In this document: one piece after another, positions 9,015-17,664 of the stretch
Layout: every line of letters begins with the position of its first letter
Numbering within the stretch: the stretch's first letter is position 1
The notes under the pieces: model-generated
Databases searched by the model: none
What the model was told of the DNA's origin: nothing
Seen by the model: the letters and a program-made list of their open reading frames with translations, nothing else
Position numbers and translations under genes: made by a program
From: Bacteroides cellulosilyticus DSM 14838
GTDB taxonomy: Bacteria; Bacteroidota; Bacteroidia; Bacteroidales; Bacteroidaceae
DNA: 48,217 nucleotides
Direction: 5' to 3'
NCBI RefSeq assembly: GCF_000158035.1
Contig: NZ_EQ973491.1
Span: 549,627-597,843 of the forward strand

Positions 9015-9760
9015 GGATGTGAAATATTAAGTCTTGCAATGGTGGTGTTACTGTCGCAACTGCTTGCTACTCCGAAGTTCCATTCCGTATCCGGCTGGGC
9101 TGCATGCCATGCAAAGCGGGGAGCAATCATTCTAGATCCTACACCGCAAAACAGCACGTTCACCATTTGTCTGTTGCCGTTTTCTTTCATTTCACAAGAA
9201 ACGAGGAATGCCCAACCTGCATTCTTGTAGGCTTGTGGAAAGAGTTCAATGGATGTTTCAATATCCCCGCTTCCATAAACGGTGTATTCCTTTTCGCTAT
9301 CGGTTACTTTTAAGGAAGCAGTCCTGGGATAGTAGCTGCGGGTAGCTTCATTCTCATTCATCCTTTCCAGCACTATGGGGGAATCGCTTTTGGTACGGCT
9401 CACATAGACTTCGTTGCCGGTCGTCATCACCACATAATCCACTCCGTGATTGGACGCAAATTGTCCCGACAGTTTGCTTATCCGGTCGACGCTCTGCTGA
9501 AATACATCAAGATTCAACGAATTGACGACAGCCAACTCTTCCGCACCGTCATTGGTGATATAAGACAAAGCAGTAGTCCGCTTATTGGGATTGATATAAT
9601 ACTCATGCGTCGTCTTGTTTATGTCGACGAATCTGTTCAGTACCTCTGCGTCCTGCTCATAGCTTCTGCTTGCTTGTTCGGACGGAACGTTAAAATCATC
9701 TTGGCAGCCTTGAATGGACAGAGCCACTAATGCCATTAACAGAATATGTATACGTTTCAT
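9011..9760 (-). CDS. Hypothetical lipoprotein, partner of the next gene
   Basis: The 249-residue protein has a lipobox at IQGC (Cys about 19), followed by an acidic, serine-rich linker (QDDFNVPSEQASRS) typical of exported Bacteroides lipoproteins. No known domain is recognised. It contains two Cys late in the chain (LFCGVG and SSCDSN). It is the first gene of a two-gene unit coupled by a 4-nt overlap. A terminator for the Crp/Fnr gene lies just upstream, so this pair should have its own promoter in the 100 nt before the start, but none is convincing. Confidence 0.8.
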   Translation of the reverse strand: MKRIHILLMALVALSIQGCQDDFNVPSEQASRSYEQDAEVLNRFVDINKTTHEYYINPNKRTTALSYITNDGAEELAVVNSLNLDVFQQSVDRISKLSGQFASNHGVDYVVMTTGNEVYVSRTKSDSPIVLERMNENEATRSYYPRTASLKVTDSEKEYTVYGSGDIETSIELFPQAYKNAGWAFLVSCEMKENGNRQMVNVLFCGVGSRMIAPRFAWHAAQPDTEWNFGVASSCDSNTTIARLNISHP

Positions 9761-9862
9761 AATTATGTATTTTGAGAGTGATTCTTCTTTATCGAACGTT
9801 TAATTCTACTTTTGTATGGTATCATTAGTCTTTAATGTTTAACTCGCTACAAATAAAGTGCA

Positions 9863-9899
9863 TAAAAAAAAGAAAAGCCTTGAACGAATTCAAGGCCTT
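9863..9899 (-). terminator. Intrinsic terminator of the Crp/Fnr gene
   Basis: GCCTTGAA (9877-9884) and TTCAAGGC (9889-9896) form an 8-bp stem with a 4-nt loop. Read on the minus strand it is followed by a long U-tract (plus-strand A-run 9863-9871). Confidence 0.88.
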
Positions 9900-9927
9900 C
9901 AAAATAAAGTGATAATCCTATGATTTT

Positions 9928-10506
9928 TTAACAAAACTCTATTCCCTTGGTATTCTTTCGTATATGGCTGATTGTTTCAGGGGTGACACGAAGAAAAGAA
10001 GCTATCTCCCTGAGTGTGATATAATTTAGAAAATCCGGGTAGCGTCTTACTAAATCCACATAGAGTTCAGTAGGTGTTTTGCAGTAAATATCCAGCAAGC
10101 GCTTATAAGTCTGGACAAAGAGCTCTTCCGCTAAAATTTTTTCCAATTCCTGAGTAGATTTATCGGTGGAAAAGAAGTTGGTTATTTCTTGGGCAGATGC
10201 ATAATATATCAGAGAATCGGTGGTTGCCTGAATGCTTACCATTGCTTTATCTTTTTTTATGCATTGTGGATAATCACCGACATATTCTCCTGCAAAAGCA
10301 TAGCCTACAATGTGTTCACATCCGTTTTCATCCGTACAGACATAGCGGAACATACCTTTCTCGACATAGGCGGCATGTGTCGTGACAATGCCTTGTTCCG
10401 CAAAATATTCTTTTTTCTTCATTTCCTTGCATCGTCCATGATCCAAAAAGAATTTTTTGAATATGGAGAATTCTTCACGCTCCGTATAGTTATTAAAGCC
10501 TTTCAT
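9928..10506 (-). CDS. Crp/Fnr-family transcriptional regulator
   Basis: The 192-residue protein has an N-terminal cyclic-nucleotide-binding-like beta-barrel (VEKGMFRYVCTDENGCEHIVGYAFAGEYVGDYP) and a C-terminal helix-turn-helix (ITLREIASFLRVTPETISHIRK). This is the common Bacteroidetes variant, in which the effector is generally unknown. It is a paralogue of the protein at 23838-24416, with the same length and the same layout. A -7 box (plus strand CAAAAATA, 10538-10545) lies about 30 nt upstream. It has its own terminator and is therefore monocistronic. Confidence 0.9.
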   Translation of the reverse strand: MKGFNNYTEREEFSIFKKFFLDHGRCKEMKKKEYFAEQGIVTTHAAYVEKGMFRYVCTDENGCEHIVGYAFAGEYVGDYPQCIKKDKAMVSIQATTDSLIYYASAQEITNFFSTDKSTQELEKILAEELFVQTYKRLLDIYCKTPTELYVDLVRRYPDFLNYITLREIASFLRVTPETISHIRKNTKGIEFC

Positions 10507-10537
10507 GTGTGTAGATTAGTTTTTGTCTTATTGATAG

Positions 10538-10545
10538 CAAAAATA
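10538..10545 (-). promoter_or_regulatory. -7 box of the Crp/Fnr gene
   Basis: It reads TATTTTTG on the minus strand (TAnnTTTG), about 32 nt before the start codon at 10506. Confidence 0.5.
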
Positions 10546-10673
10546 CAAAAGGGAGAATAAAAAGTATATTATCGGATTAATAAAAAAGATTATTTAGGCA
10601 GAAGGCTTTAATTTTATGGTTTATTTATTTTTTCAGGTAATTGTCTGTCGATTGACGTTAATGCTAATATTCC

Positions 10674-10704
10674 TTGCTTATCTCTATTAAATAGTCTACC
10701 TTTG
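10674..10704 (+). promoter_or_regulatory. Promoter of the HU-like gene
   Basis: TTG (10674-10676), a 20-nt spacer, then TACCTTTG (10697-10704) is a close match to the Bacteroides -33/-7 promoter. The start site would be near 10711, giving a 5' leader of about 165 nt that contains the whole 23-bp-period array. Confidence 0.7.
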
Positions 10705-10724
10705 TTTAATAAACAGTGGTGTTT

Positions 10725-10805
10725 ACATGTGCATGTTAGTGATATTGAGATGTGCATGTTGATACTACTTACATGTGCATGTCAGTAGTCCTAACATGTG
10801 CATGT
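10725..10805 (+). repeat. Four-unit array, exact 23-bp period
   Basis: The 12-mer ACATGTGCATGT occurs at 10725, 10771 and 10794, and AGATGTGCATGT at 10748, so starts are exactly 23 bp apart. The 11-bp spacers are unlike each other. The word is an imperfect dyad (ACATG-TG-CATGT). Around the third unit the dyad extends to 12-bp arms with one mismatch (10764-10789). The array lies between the candidate promoter and the HU-like gene. Confidence 0.95.
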
Positions 10806-10876
10806 AGGTATCTGTATTCTTTAAAGAAAGACGGACTGTTTAATAATAAAGCGTTAACTGTTAATACATTTGATAT

Positions 10877-11362
10877 ATGGCAATCCCTTACATAGTCTGC
10901 CGCAAGGTGGATGCAACGAAAAAAGAAAAACCGCAATTGTGGTATGCCGTCGGCAAGAAAATGCAGAAGAAAAGCGGCAGAACGGAGCGGGACGTAGCAC
11001 ATCGGGTAGCTCAACGGACTGGTTTTCATCCGGGAGTGGTAGAAGCTGTCCTGGCTGCAACGGGTGAAATCATTGAAGAGGAGTTGAGCGATGGACGCTC
11101 TGTGACGTTGCGCGGCATCGGGTCGTTTCAGACGGCAGTCACAAGCAAGGGGTTCGAACATCCGGAAGATGTGTTGCCACATTCCGTCAGACTCTCACGC
11201 GTGTACTTTAAGGCGGATCGTATGCTGACGCTGGCCGTGAAGCGTGCGGGATGCCATCGGATTCCATTTAAGTATTACTTCCCGAAGGAGCTGCTGACGA
11301 AGAAGATGGAACTGGCCGATAAACAGGCGGAACGGGAAGAGGATGAGATGGATGCTTATTAG
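10877..11362 (+). CDS. HU-family DNA-binding protein with C-terminal extension
   Basis: The 161-residue protein has an HU/IHF-type core: SGRTERDVAHRVAQRTGFHPGVVEAVLAATGEIIEEELSDGRSVTLRGIGSFQTAV matches the helical dimer body and the start of the DNA-binding arms. The remaining ~55 residues, basic then acidic and ending KQAEREEDEMDAY, are beyond a normal ~90-residue HU. This form is frequent in Bacteroidales, where many diverged HU paralogues exist. It would bend or wrap DNA. The upstream regular repeat array could be its own binding site, which is inference only. The next gene begins about 30 nt later. Confidence 0.85.
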   Translation: MAIPYIVCRKVDATKKEKPQLWYAVGKKMQKKSGRTERDVAHRVAQRTGFHPGVVEAVLAATGEIIEEELSDGRSVTLRGIGSFQTAVTSKGFEHPEDVLPHSVRLSRVYFKADRMLTLAVKRAGCHRIPFKYYFPKELLTKKMELADKQAEREEDEMDAY

Positions 11363-11393
11363 CGTGCATCATGTTACTTTACAAATCGCCGTT

Positions 11394-11909
11394 ATGGATC
11401 ATATTGTGTTACTGATATGTCTGTTTCCCATCGTCTTCATGTTGCATGATTTCGAAGAGATCATTATGCAACAGAGGTGGATGGAACGGAATGCAGATGA
11501 ATTGTCCCGCCGCTTCCCGGTGTTGAGAAAGCAAATCATGCAATTACGGGAGTTGAGCACGACCGGTTTTGCAATAGCGGTTGCCGAGGAGTTTATTATT
11601 ATCAATGGCGTATCTGTCTATGCAGTTCTTTCCCGGCATTATTTTTTGTGGATGGCTTTGTTCCTTGCATTTGGCATACATTTGCTCGTGCATGTGGGGC
11701 AATTCGTACTGCTAAGGAAGTATATTCCGGCTATAGTAACCTCATTGCTTTGTCTGCCTTATGCGGTTTATGTCTGTTATTTCTTTTATTCTACGGGCTT
11801 GTTTACTGCAATGGATTTTCTATTGGGCGGAATATTGGGTGTCTTTATTATGGTGTTGAATTTGAAATTGGCTCATGCGTTGGGGCGCAGGCTGGATGCC
11901 CTCATTTGA
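11394..11909 (+). CDS. HXXEE-domain membrane protein
   Basis: This is a 171-residue protein starting at the ATG at 11394 (MDHIVLLICLFPIVFMLHDFEE). An in-frame ATG at 11343 would overlap the HU-like gene and add a non-hydrophobic leader, so it is less likely. HDFEE early in the chain gives the HxxEE motif that names the family. Further His residues lie in membrane helices (HYFLWMALFLAFGIHLLVHVGQF). About five hydrophobic segments are visible. The function of the family is unknown; the conserved His/Glu suggest metal binding. It is probably cotranscribed with the HU-like gene. Confidence 0.85.
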   Translation: MDHIVLLICLFPIVFMLHDFEEIIMQQRWMERNADELSRRFPVLRKQIMQLRELSTTGFAIAVAEEFIIINGVSVYAVLSRHYFLWMALFLAFGIHLLVHVGQFVLLRKYIPAIVTSLLCLPYAVYVCYFFYSTGLFTAMDFLLGGILGVFIMVLNLKLAHALGRRLDALI

Positions 11910-11968
11910 TAGATCAGGATGCTTTAATTCCTCCAACGGGTTTGAGAATTATTCTCTGCCATCCTTCC

Positions 11969-11999
11969 TTGCGTATCTCCACAAAATAGCCTACCTTTG
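11969..11999 (+). promoter_or_regulatory. Promoter of nnr
   Basis: TTG (11969-11971), a 20-nt spacer and TACCTTTG (11992-11999) repeat the geometry seen before the HU-like gene. The start codon is 23 nt beyond the -7 box. Confidence 0.7.
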
Positions 12000-12021
12000 T
12001 TAGTAATTTGAAAATAAAGAT

Positions 12022-13533
12022 ATGAAGATATTTCCTACTCAAAGCATCAAAGAGTTGGATGCTTACACAATAGAAAATGAACCGATTGCTTCCATCGACC
12101 TGATGGAGCGTGCCTCGCAGGCATTGACAAAAGCGATTACGAAACGCTGGGAGGCTGAAACACCGATTACGGTATTTGCCGGACCGGGCAATAATGGTGG
12201 AGATGCATTGGCAGTCTCCCGATTGCTGGCGGAAAAGGGTTACCAGGTATCGGTTTATCTGTTTAATACCAAAGGAGAACTTTCTCCCGATTGCGAGGCG
12301 AACAAGGAACGACTGGCGGATGTGAAGAATGTGGATTTCCATGAAGTGACATCACAATTCGTCCCGCCCGTGCTGACGATTGACCATGTGGTTATCGACG
12401 GACTGTTCGGTAGTGGATTGAACAAGCCACTGAGTGGTGGCTTTGCTGCCGTGGTGAAGTATATCAATGCTTCATCGGCACAGATCGTGGCTATTGATGT
12501 TCCTTCGGGATTGATGGGGGAGGAGAATACCTTCAATATCAAAGCTAATATTGTCCGTGCGGATGTGACCCTGAGTCTGCAATTGCCGAAGCTGGCTTTT
12601 CTCTTTGCTGAGAATCAGGAATTCGTGGGTGAATGGGAATTGCTGGATATCGGTCTGAGTGAAGATGCGATAGAGGAGATGGCGACTGATTATAGTCTGT
12701 TGGAAGCTGAGGATATGCAGGATCTGTTGAAACCGAGAAATAAGTTTGCCCATAAAGGGGACTTCGGACGCGCCCTGCTTATTGCCGGTTCGCAAGGAAT
12801 GGCGGGAGCGTCGGTGCTTGCCGCAAAAGCTTGCCTGCGTTCTGGAGTAGGGTTGCTGACGATGCATGTGCCTTATTGTAACAATATGATTGTGCAGACT
12901 TCCGTGCCGGAGGCTATGACGGAACTGGACCCCAGTGATACCTGTTTTGCCTGTCCTACGGATACGGATGATTATCAGGCAGTGGGCATCGGTCCGGGTT
13001 TGGGAAAGGCGGAAGAGACAGAGGGTGCGGTATTGGAACAGATAGACAGCTGTTTATCTCCTATGGTAGTGGATGCTGATGCTTTGAATGTGCTGGCAGG
13101 GCATCGCAATTATATCGGACGCTTACCGAAAGGGAGTATTCTGACACCGCATCCGAAAGAACTGGAACGGTTGATAGGAAAGTGTCAGGATTCTTATGAA
13201 CGCTTAACGAAAGCACGTGAGTTGGCGCGAACATCAGGAACATATATCATCTTGAAAGGTGCTTACTCTGTGGTTATTACTCCGCAAGGGAAGTGTTATT
13301 TTAATACTACAGGTAATCCGGGTATGGCAACAGGTGGCAGTGGAGATGTGTTGACGGGTGTAGTGCTGGCTTTGTTGGCACAGGGTTATGCTTCGGAAGA
13401 TGCAGCCTGTCTGGCGATGTATGTTCACGGGCTTGCCGGAGACATTGCTTGCAAGAAGTATGGGGCGATAGGAATGACAGCCGGGGATATCGTGACGTGT
13501 CTGCCGTTGGCGTGGAGGATGATGGAAGAATGA
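12022..13533 (+). CDS. nnr: Bifunctional NAD(P)H-hydrate epimerase / ADP-dependent dehydratase
   Basis: This is a 503-residue fusion with the normal two-domain order. The N-terminal YjeF-type epimerase (about 1-215) has the FAGPGNNGGDALAVSRLL motif. The C-terminal ribokinase-like dehydratase (about 225-503) has GSQGMAGASVLAAKACLRSGVGLLT, VVDADALNVL, LTPHPKELERL and the catalytic-loop motif ATGGSGDVLTG. The enzyme repairs hydrated NADH/NADPH: it epimerises the two forms, then dehydrates the S form with ADP in the bacterial family. A good promoter lies directly upstream and a hairpin follows the stop. Confidence 0.96.
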   Translation: MKIFPTQSIKELDAYTIENEPIASIDLMERASQALTKAITKRWEAETPITVFAGPGNNGGDALAVSRLLAEKGYQVSVYLFNTKGELSPDCEANKERLADVKNVDFHEVTSQFVPPVLTIDHVVIDGLFGSGLNKPLSGGFAAVVKYINASSAQIVAIDVPSGLMGEENTFNIKANIVRADVTLSLQLPKLAFLFAENQEFVGEWELLDIGLSEDAIEEMATDYSLLEAEDMQDLLKPRNKFAHKGDFGRALLIAGSQGMAGASVLAAKACLRSGVGLLTMHVPYCNNMIVQTSVPEAMTELDPSDTCFACPTDTDDYQAVGIGPGLGKAEETEGAVLEQIDSCLSPMVVDADALNVLAGHRNYIGRLPKGSILTPHPKELERLIGKCQDSYERLTKARELARTSGTYIILKGAYSVVITPQGKCYFNTTGNPGMATGGSGDVLTGVVLALLAQGYASEDAACLAMYVHGLAGDIACKKYGAIGMTAGDIVTCLPLAWRMMEE

Positions 13534-13550
13534 AAAGACAAGATATCAGG

Positions 13551-13600
13551 TTTTAAGTATGCAGTGTCATGGTGCAGTCTTAATACTGCAATACTTAAAA
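13551..13600. terminator. Bidirectional terminator hairpin
   Basis: TTTTAAGTATGCAGT (13551-13565) pairs with ACTGCAATACTTAAAA (13585-13600) with one bulged base. T-rich and A-rich outer arms serve both convergent genes. Confidence 0.75.
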
Positions 13601-13616
13601 CTTAATACCTAATTTA

Positions 13617-14300
13617 TTATTTTCCTCTCGTCGTAATATGGAAGCATCCTTGCTTCAACTCATACTTTATATAGCATTTATCCGCTTTTCGCAAGTCGCG
13701 CAATACTTCGGAGAGAACGAGTTTCAATGTATCTGAACTGACATCCTGTAGCGGGCGTCCATCTTCATCTTCTACTTTCTTGAAGCGCTTCCAACTGACA
13801 TCGAATGTTGTTCCGTAAAAGTGCGCAGAGTTTGCCGAGGCATTGCCATTGCGGCGACGCAGGCGTTTTACGTCGTCTTCGGTGCGGAGTACGGAGGTTA
13901 CAATTATTTTATTGGGGTTTAGTCCTTTGGCAGTCAGCGAGTCAAGGAAATTGGTACCGATGGTATCCAGTAGTTGTGCTGCACCTTTAATGAGATATGG
14001 GATGGAGTGTGTCAACGAGTCTACTACATATAAATCGTTCGTTTCGATGTGCTGAAGTTTTTCCTTCATGTGTTCGGCCTCTTTGCGGGAGGCAATTGGC
14101 GTAATGCCTATGGCTTGTGCGACATTCAGATGCGCTTCATTCAAGTCGCCGAAGGTTCGTCTGTAGCTGATTACTCCTTTAATGTTTCGCGGCTCGTTCA
14201 GTTTGAGGGACATATCTTTCTTTTTGCATCCGGCAAGGGAAGTGCCGGCCATAAGTATTGCTAAAAATAAAAGCGGAAGTTTGTTGTATCTTTGTTGCAT
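13617..14300 (-). CDS. M15-like lipoprotein (DUF5715 type)
   Basis: The 227-residue protein has a lipoprotein signal (SLAGC, Cys25). The motif SAHFYGTTFDVSW holds His160 and Asp167 in the SxHxxGxxxD pattern of zinc peptidases of the M15 (D-Ala-D-Ala carboxypeptidase) group, and a later His221 in CFHITTR can be the third zinc ligand. VTSVLRTEDDVKRLRRRN matches the preceding conserved strand and helix. I place it in the DUF5715 family from memory. A periplasmic or surface role on peptidoglycan stems is plausible but not shown. A -7 box (minus TACTTTTG, 14329-14336) fits the chosen start. Confidence 0.75.
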   Translation of the reverse strand: MQQRYNKLPLLFLAILMAGTSLAGCKKKDMSLKLNEPRNIKGVISYRRTFGDLNEAHLNVAQAIGITPIASRKEAEHMKEKLQHIETNDLYVVDSLTHSIPYLIKGAAQLLDTIGTNFLDSLTAKGLNPNKIIVTSVLRTEDDVKRLRRRNGNASANSAHFYGTTFDVSWKRFKKVEDEDGRPLQDVSSDTLKLVLSEVLRDLRKADKCYIKYELKQGCFHITTRGK

Positions 14301-14328
14301 ATGGCTTGAAAATGTTTTTATGTGGGCA

Positions 14329-14336
14329 CAAAAGTA
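14329..14336 (-). promoter_or_regulatory. -7 box of the M15-like lipoprotein gene
   Basis: It reads TACTTTTG on the minus strand, 28 nt upstream of the ATG at 14300. Confidence 0.5.
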
Positions 14337-14397
14337 GGAAAAAGAAAAGAGAGTTCTTGTCTATATACTATCGTTTTTTAAAGAAAAAAGTGACGGC

Positions 14398-15255
14398 TCA
14401 ATCTATTTCACAAATAGCGTTCTCTTTCATTAAGGTGAACTCTTCTAAAGAAGATGGGGTTATGTTTATCATTCCGGATTTTGATTGTTTGTGTAATTTT
14501 GCTAATGTGAAATATTCATCGTCTAATACATCTTGTATTCCCCAGATATCATTTTCTTCATCTTTTATATATGACTCTATAGCTGTGCCATTCATATAAT
14601 GTACATAGAAGATCATATCTTCGTGATGATCATAGAAACTAAGATAAGTCTCTACGGAATGAAGATATTTATCTTCTATACTTCTCAGCAAATTTCCTAT
14701 AAACAAGAGCTGGGGTTTAGATATGAGTTTGTCAGCTTCGCAGCATATAGAACAGTCCCAAATATCATTGAATAAAGATTTTTTGTGGAACCGTATAACG
14801 TCTTTATGCTCCGGATGCTCAGTGATGAATGATTGTATCTCTTTCGAAATTTTGTGCTGCACCTCTTTATTTGGATCACTTTTTAATATGAAATTTATCT
14901 GGAATAGGCTGTGGCATTTATTTGGCGATATTGAAAACTGGTAGTTGGCTGCTGAAGTTTGAAGCTTGAAATTGGTAGATTTATTTTTGAGTGATGAGTT
15001 TATTGAACTATTATCGCGATTGGCCTTTAAAAGTTCAAAGATTTGCCTGGTGGTATCTTCTGCTGATTTTCTTTTTAGAAAATCCCAATACATGAATCCA
15101 GAGAGAATTGATGCGCCTACAATGAGAGAGGCTGGTTTACCAAAGAATCTTTCTGTTAAACCGATACTGCCTCCTGTTATGAGAACAAGGATTATCCAAA
15201 TGGCAGTATTTTTTAATAATCTTGCAGTTTCACGTTCCATGTTTGTATAATTCAA
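14398..15255 (-). CDS. Hypothetical membrane protein
   Basis: I do not recognise this 285-residue protein. It has two transmembrane helices near the N-terminus (TAIWIILVLITGGSIGL and ASLIVGASILSGFMYW), then a long soluble domain of about 220 residues with two vicinal Cys (DCSICCEAD) and an acidic C-terminal third. An ATG at 15240 (MERETARLL) is an alternative start. The gene is more AT-rich than its neighbours and stands alone between DUF5715 and truA, which suggests a lineage-specific insertion. The soluble part should face the cytosol if the two helices form a hairpin. Confidence 0.75.
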   Translation of the reverse strand: MNYTNMERETARLLKNTAIWIILVLITGGSIGLTERFFGKPASLIVGASILSGFMYWDFLKRKSAEDTTRQIFELLKANRDNSSINSSLKNKSTNFKLQTSAANYQFSISPNKCHSLFQINFILKSDPNKEVQHKISKEIQSFITEHPEHKDVIRFHKKSLFNDIWDCSICCEADKLISKPQLLFIGNLLRSIEDKYLHSVETYLSFYDHHEDMIFYVHYMNGTAIESYIKDEENDIWGIQDVLDDEYFTLAKLHKQSKSGMINITPSSLEEFTLMKENAICEID

Positions 15256-15360
15256 GATTTACTTTATTATATGATAGTAAATTAGTGACGAAGGTACATA
15301 TATAAAATAATGGAAGCAAGATTTGTTGACGTATTCTTTCATTTCTTTTGGGGTTTGCGC

Positions 15361-15368
15361 TATCTTTG
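15361..15368 (+). promoter_or_regulatory. -7 box TATCTTTG of truA
   Basis: It puts the transcript start near 15375, so upstream in-frame ATGs (15310) are excluded and the ATG at 15394 gets a short leader. Confidence 0.6.
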
Positions 15369-15393
15369 CGCCCGAAAAATGAAGCAAAAGAGT

Positions 15394-16149
15394 ATGCAAC
15401 GGTATTTTATTTATTTAGCTTACGACGGAACCGCCTACCACGGCTGGCAGATACAACCCAATGGAGACAGTGTACAAGAGTGTCTGATGCGTGCACTTGC
15501 CACACTGATGCGCCGTGAAGTAGAAGTTATTGGCGCCGGACGTACCGATGCCGGGGTGCATGCTTCTCTGATGGTTGCCCACTTTGATAGTGACGAACCG
15601 CTTGATACAGCTTTCTTTACCGACAAACTAAACCGCCTTTTGCCGCCCGATATTTCTGTTTACCGCCTCCGTGCTGTGAAACCCGATGCGCATGCCCGTT
15701 TTGATGCAACGGCACGCATGTATAAATACTACGTGACTACGGCAAAGTCTCCCTTCAATCGTCAATACCGTTGTCGTCTTTTCCAGACACCCGATTTCGA
15801 ACGAATGAACGAAGCGGCCCGTAGTTTGTTTGATTATACAGACTTCACCAGTTTCAGCAAACTGCATACGGACGTAAAAACAAACAACTGCCGCATCATG
15901 CATGCCGCCTGGACTCAGATAGACGATGTAACCTGGGTATTCACCATTCAGGCGGACCGTTTCCTGCGCAATATGGTTCGTGCAGTTGTCGGCACTTTGC
16001 TCGAAGTAGGCCGTGGCAAGCTCACCGTTGATGGCTTCCGGCGTGTTATCGAGCAGAAAGACCGTTGCAAGGCTGGTACTTCCGTTCCGGGCAATGCTCT
16101 GTTTCTGGTAGATGTCACATATCCGGAAGAACTGTTTATAAGCAGTTAA
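15394..16149 (+). CDS. truA: tRNA pseudouridine(38-40) synthase
   Basis: This is a 251-residue protein starting [22 protein letters not shown], the typical start of Bacteroides TruA. The catalytic Asp is Asp52 in [11 protein letters not shown]. The YKYYVTT (residues ~110) and [21 protein letters not shown] motifs are also conserved. The enzyme isomerises uridines 38-40 in the tRNA anticodon stem. An ATG at 15379 is a second possible start, but it lies only ~4 nt after the predicted transcript start. It heads a run of plus-strand housekeeping genes ending at 18321. Confidence 0.96.
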   Translation: MQRYFIYLAYDGTAYHGWQIQPNGDSVQECLMRALATLMRREVEVIGAGRTDAGVHASLMVAHFDSDEPLDTAFFTDKLNRLLPPDISVYRLRAVKPDAHARFDATARMYKYYVTTAKSPFNRQYRCRLFQTPDFERMNEAARSLFDYTDFTSFSKLHTDVKTNNCRIMHAAWTQIDDVTWVFTIQADRFLRNMVRAVVGTLLEVGRGKLTVDGFRRVIEQKDRCKAGTSVPGNALFLVDVTYPEELFISS

Positions 16150-16229
16150 GCAGTCGGATCAGTTTCTTAAGTCGGATAACTTTATCCCTGAACTGCCTTT
16201 TAATTTTTAATTTTCAATTTTTAATTCAC

Positions 16230-17126
16230 ATGTGGTTATTACTCGCCTTTCTCTCAGCTGCCTTGCTGGGTTTTTATGATGCATTTAAGAAGAAATCATT
16301 GCGCGATAATGCTGTGCTTCCCGTTCTGTTTCTGAATACGGTATTCTCCAGCCTGATATTTCTTCCTTTTATACTGATTTCCGCTTTTACTCCTGCTTTG
16401 AACGGAACAATGTTCGAAGTACCTGTTGTAGGTTGGGAGGTACATAAGTTTATCATTGTCAAGTCATTTATCGTTCTATCTTCCTGGATATTCGGTTACT
16501 TTGGCATGAAGCATTTGCCGTTGACGATTGTCGGCCCGATTAATGCTACCCGTCCTGTAATGGTGCTGGTGGGTGCCATGCTGATATTCGGTGAACGTCT
16601 GAACCTATACCAATGGATCGGAGTCATGCTTGCCATACTTTCTTTTTTTATGCTGAGCCGTTCCGGTAAGAAGGAAGGCATTGATTTTAAACATAACAAA
16701 TGGATTTACTTCATCGTGCTGGCTGCCATCACCGGAGCTATCAGCGGACTTTATGATAAGTATCTGATGAAGCAATTCAATCCTATGGCGGTGCAGTCGT
16801 GGTATAATGTCTATCAGGTATTTATCATGTGTCCCATCATCCTTTTACTATGGTATCCCAAACGAAAAGAAAGTACCCCTTTCCGTTGGGACTGGACTAT
16901 CATCCTGATATCCGTCTTCCTTAGTGCAGCTGACTTTGCCTACTTCTATGCCCTGAGCTATGAAGACTCCATGATTTCCATTGTCTCTATGATACGTCGT
17001 GGGAGTGTGGTTGTCTCCTTCCTTTTCGGAGCTCTCTTCTTCCGTGAAAAGAATTTAAAAAGTAAGGCTGTCGATCTCATTTTGGTATTGATTGGAATGT
17101 TCTTCTTATATTTGGGAAGTAAATAA
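16230..17126 (+). CDS. DMT-superfamily transporter (EamA)
   Basis: The protein has 298 residues and about ten hydrophobic helices, beginning MWLLLAFLSAALLGFYDAFKKKSL. The two-fold EamA repeat is visible: GPINATRPVMVLVGAMLIFGERL ends the first half, and MIRRGSVVVSFLFGALFFREKNL the second. An upstream in-frame ATG at 16065 would overlap truA and add a non-membrane leader, so 16230 is chosen. Such proteins export or import small metabolites across the inner membrane; the substrate is unknown. It lies 80 nt after truA and 17 nt before the sulfoxide reductase gene. Confidence 0.92.
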   Translation: MWLLLAFLSAALLGFYDAFKKKSLRDNAVLPVLFLNTVFSSLIFLPFILISAFTPALNGTMFEVPVVGWEVHKFIIVKSFIVLSSWIFGYFGMKHLPLTIVGPINATRPVMVLVGAMLIFGERLNLYQWIGVMLAILSFFMLSRSGKKEGIDFKHNKWIYFIVLAAITGAISGLYDKYLMKQFNPMAVQSWYNVYQVFIMCPIILLLWYPKRKESTPFRWDWTIILISVFLSAADFAYFYALSYEDSMISIVSMIRRGSVVVSFLFGALFFREKNLKSKAVDLILVLIGMFFLYLGSK

Positions 17127-17143
17127 ATCTCAAGACAGAATAT

Positions 17144-17614
17144 ATGGCAGAAGATTTATGTATCAGCAACGGCAGCAAGGCCGAAAAGTATCAGACTTTG
17201 CTTCCCCAGATAAAGAGCCTGATTGAAGGCGAAAATGACCTTATAGCCAATCTGGCTAATGTTTCGGCTGCACTGAAAGAGACTTTCGGTTTCTTTTGGG
17301 TGGGATTCTATCTGGTGAAAGGGGAAGAACTGGTATTGGGACCTTTTCAGGGACCGATAGCCTGCACACGTATCCGGAAAGGACGGGGTGTTTGCGGTAC
17401 GGCATGGGCTAAGGCGGAGACGTTGGTGGTGCCCGATGTAGATGCATTCCCCGGACATATAGCTTGCAGTTCGTTGTCGCGCTCGGAGATCGTCGTTCCG
17501 TTGATTCGTGAGGATGGCGAGGTGTGGGGCGTGCTCGATATAGATAGTGAAAACCTGAATACCTTTGACGAAACAGATGCACGTTTTCTGGGAGAGATAT
17601 GCTCCTGGCTCTGA
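17144..17614 (+). CDS. msrC: Free methionine-(R)-sulfoxide reductase (GAF domain)
   Basis: This is a 156-residue single GAF domain. Cys74, Cys84 and Cys108 have the same spacing (10 and 24 residues) as the three redox Cys of E. coli fRMsr. They sit in the conserved PIACTRI, GRGVCGTAW and HIACSS contexts. The enzyme reduces free, not protein-bound, L-methionine-(R)-sulfoxide in the cytosol with thioredoxin. It is close behind the DMT transporter and 50 nt before the DUF3256 gene, which fits one operon. Confidence 0.95.
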   Translation: MAEDLCISNGSKAEKYQTLLPQIKSLIEGENDLIANLANVSAALKETFGFFWVGFYLVKGEELVLGPFQGPIACTRIRKGRGVCGTAWAKAETLVVPDVDAFPGHIACSSLSRSEIVVPLIREDGEVWGVLDIDSENLNTFDETDARFLGEICSWL

Positions 17615-17664
17615 AGATTGTGTTGAAGTAATAAAATACAAAATAGGAATAACAGAAAAATAAT

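Noticed and set aside
10725..10805. CRISPR array
   Set aside because: Words of 12 bp and spacers of 11 bp are far too short, and no cas genes are near.
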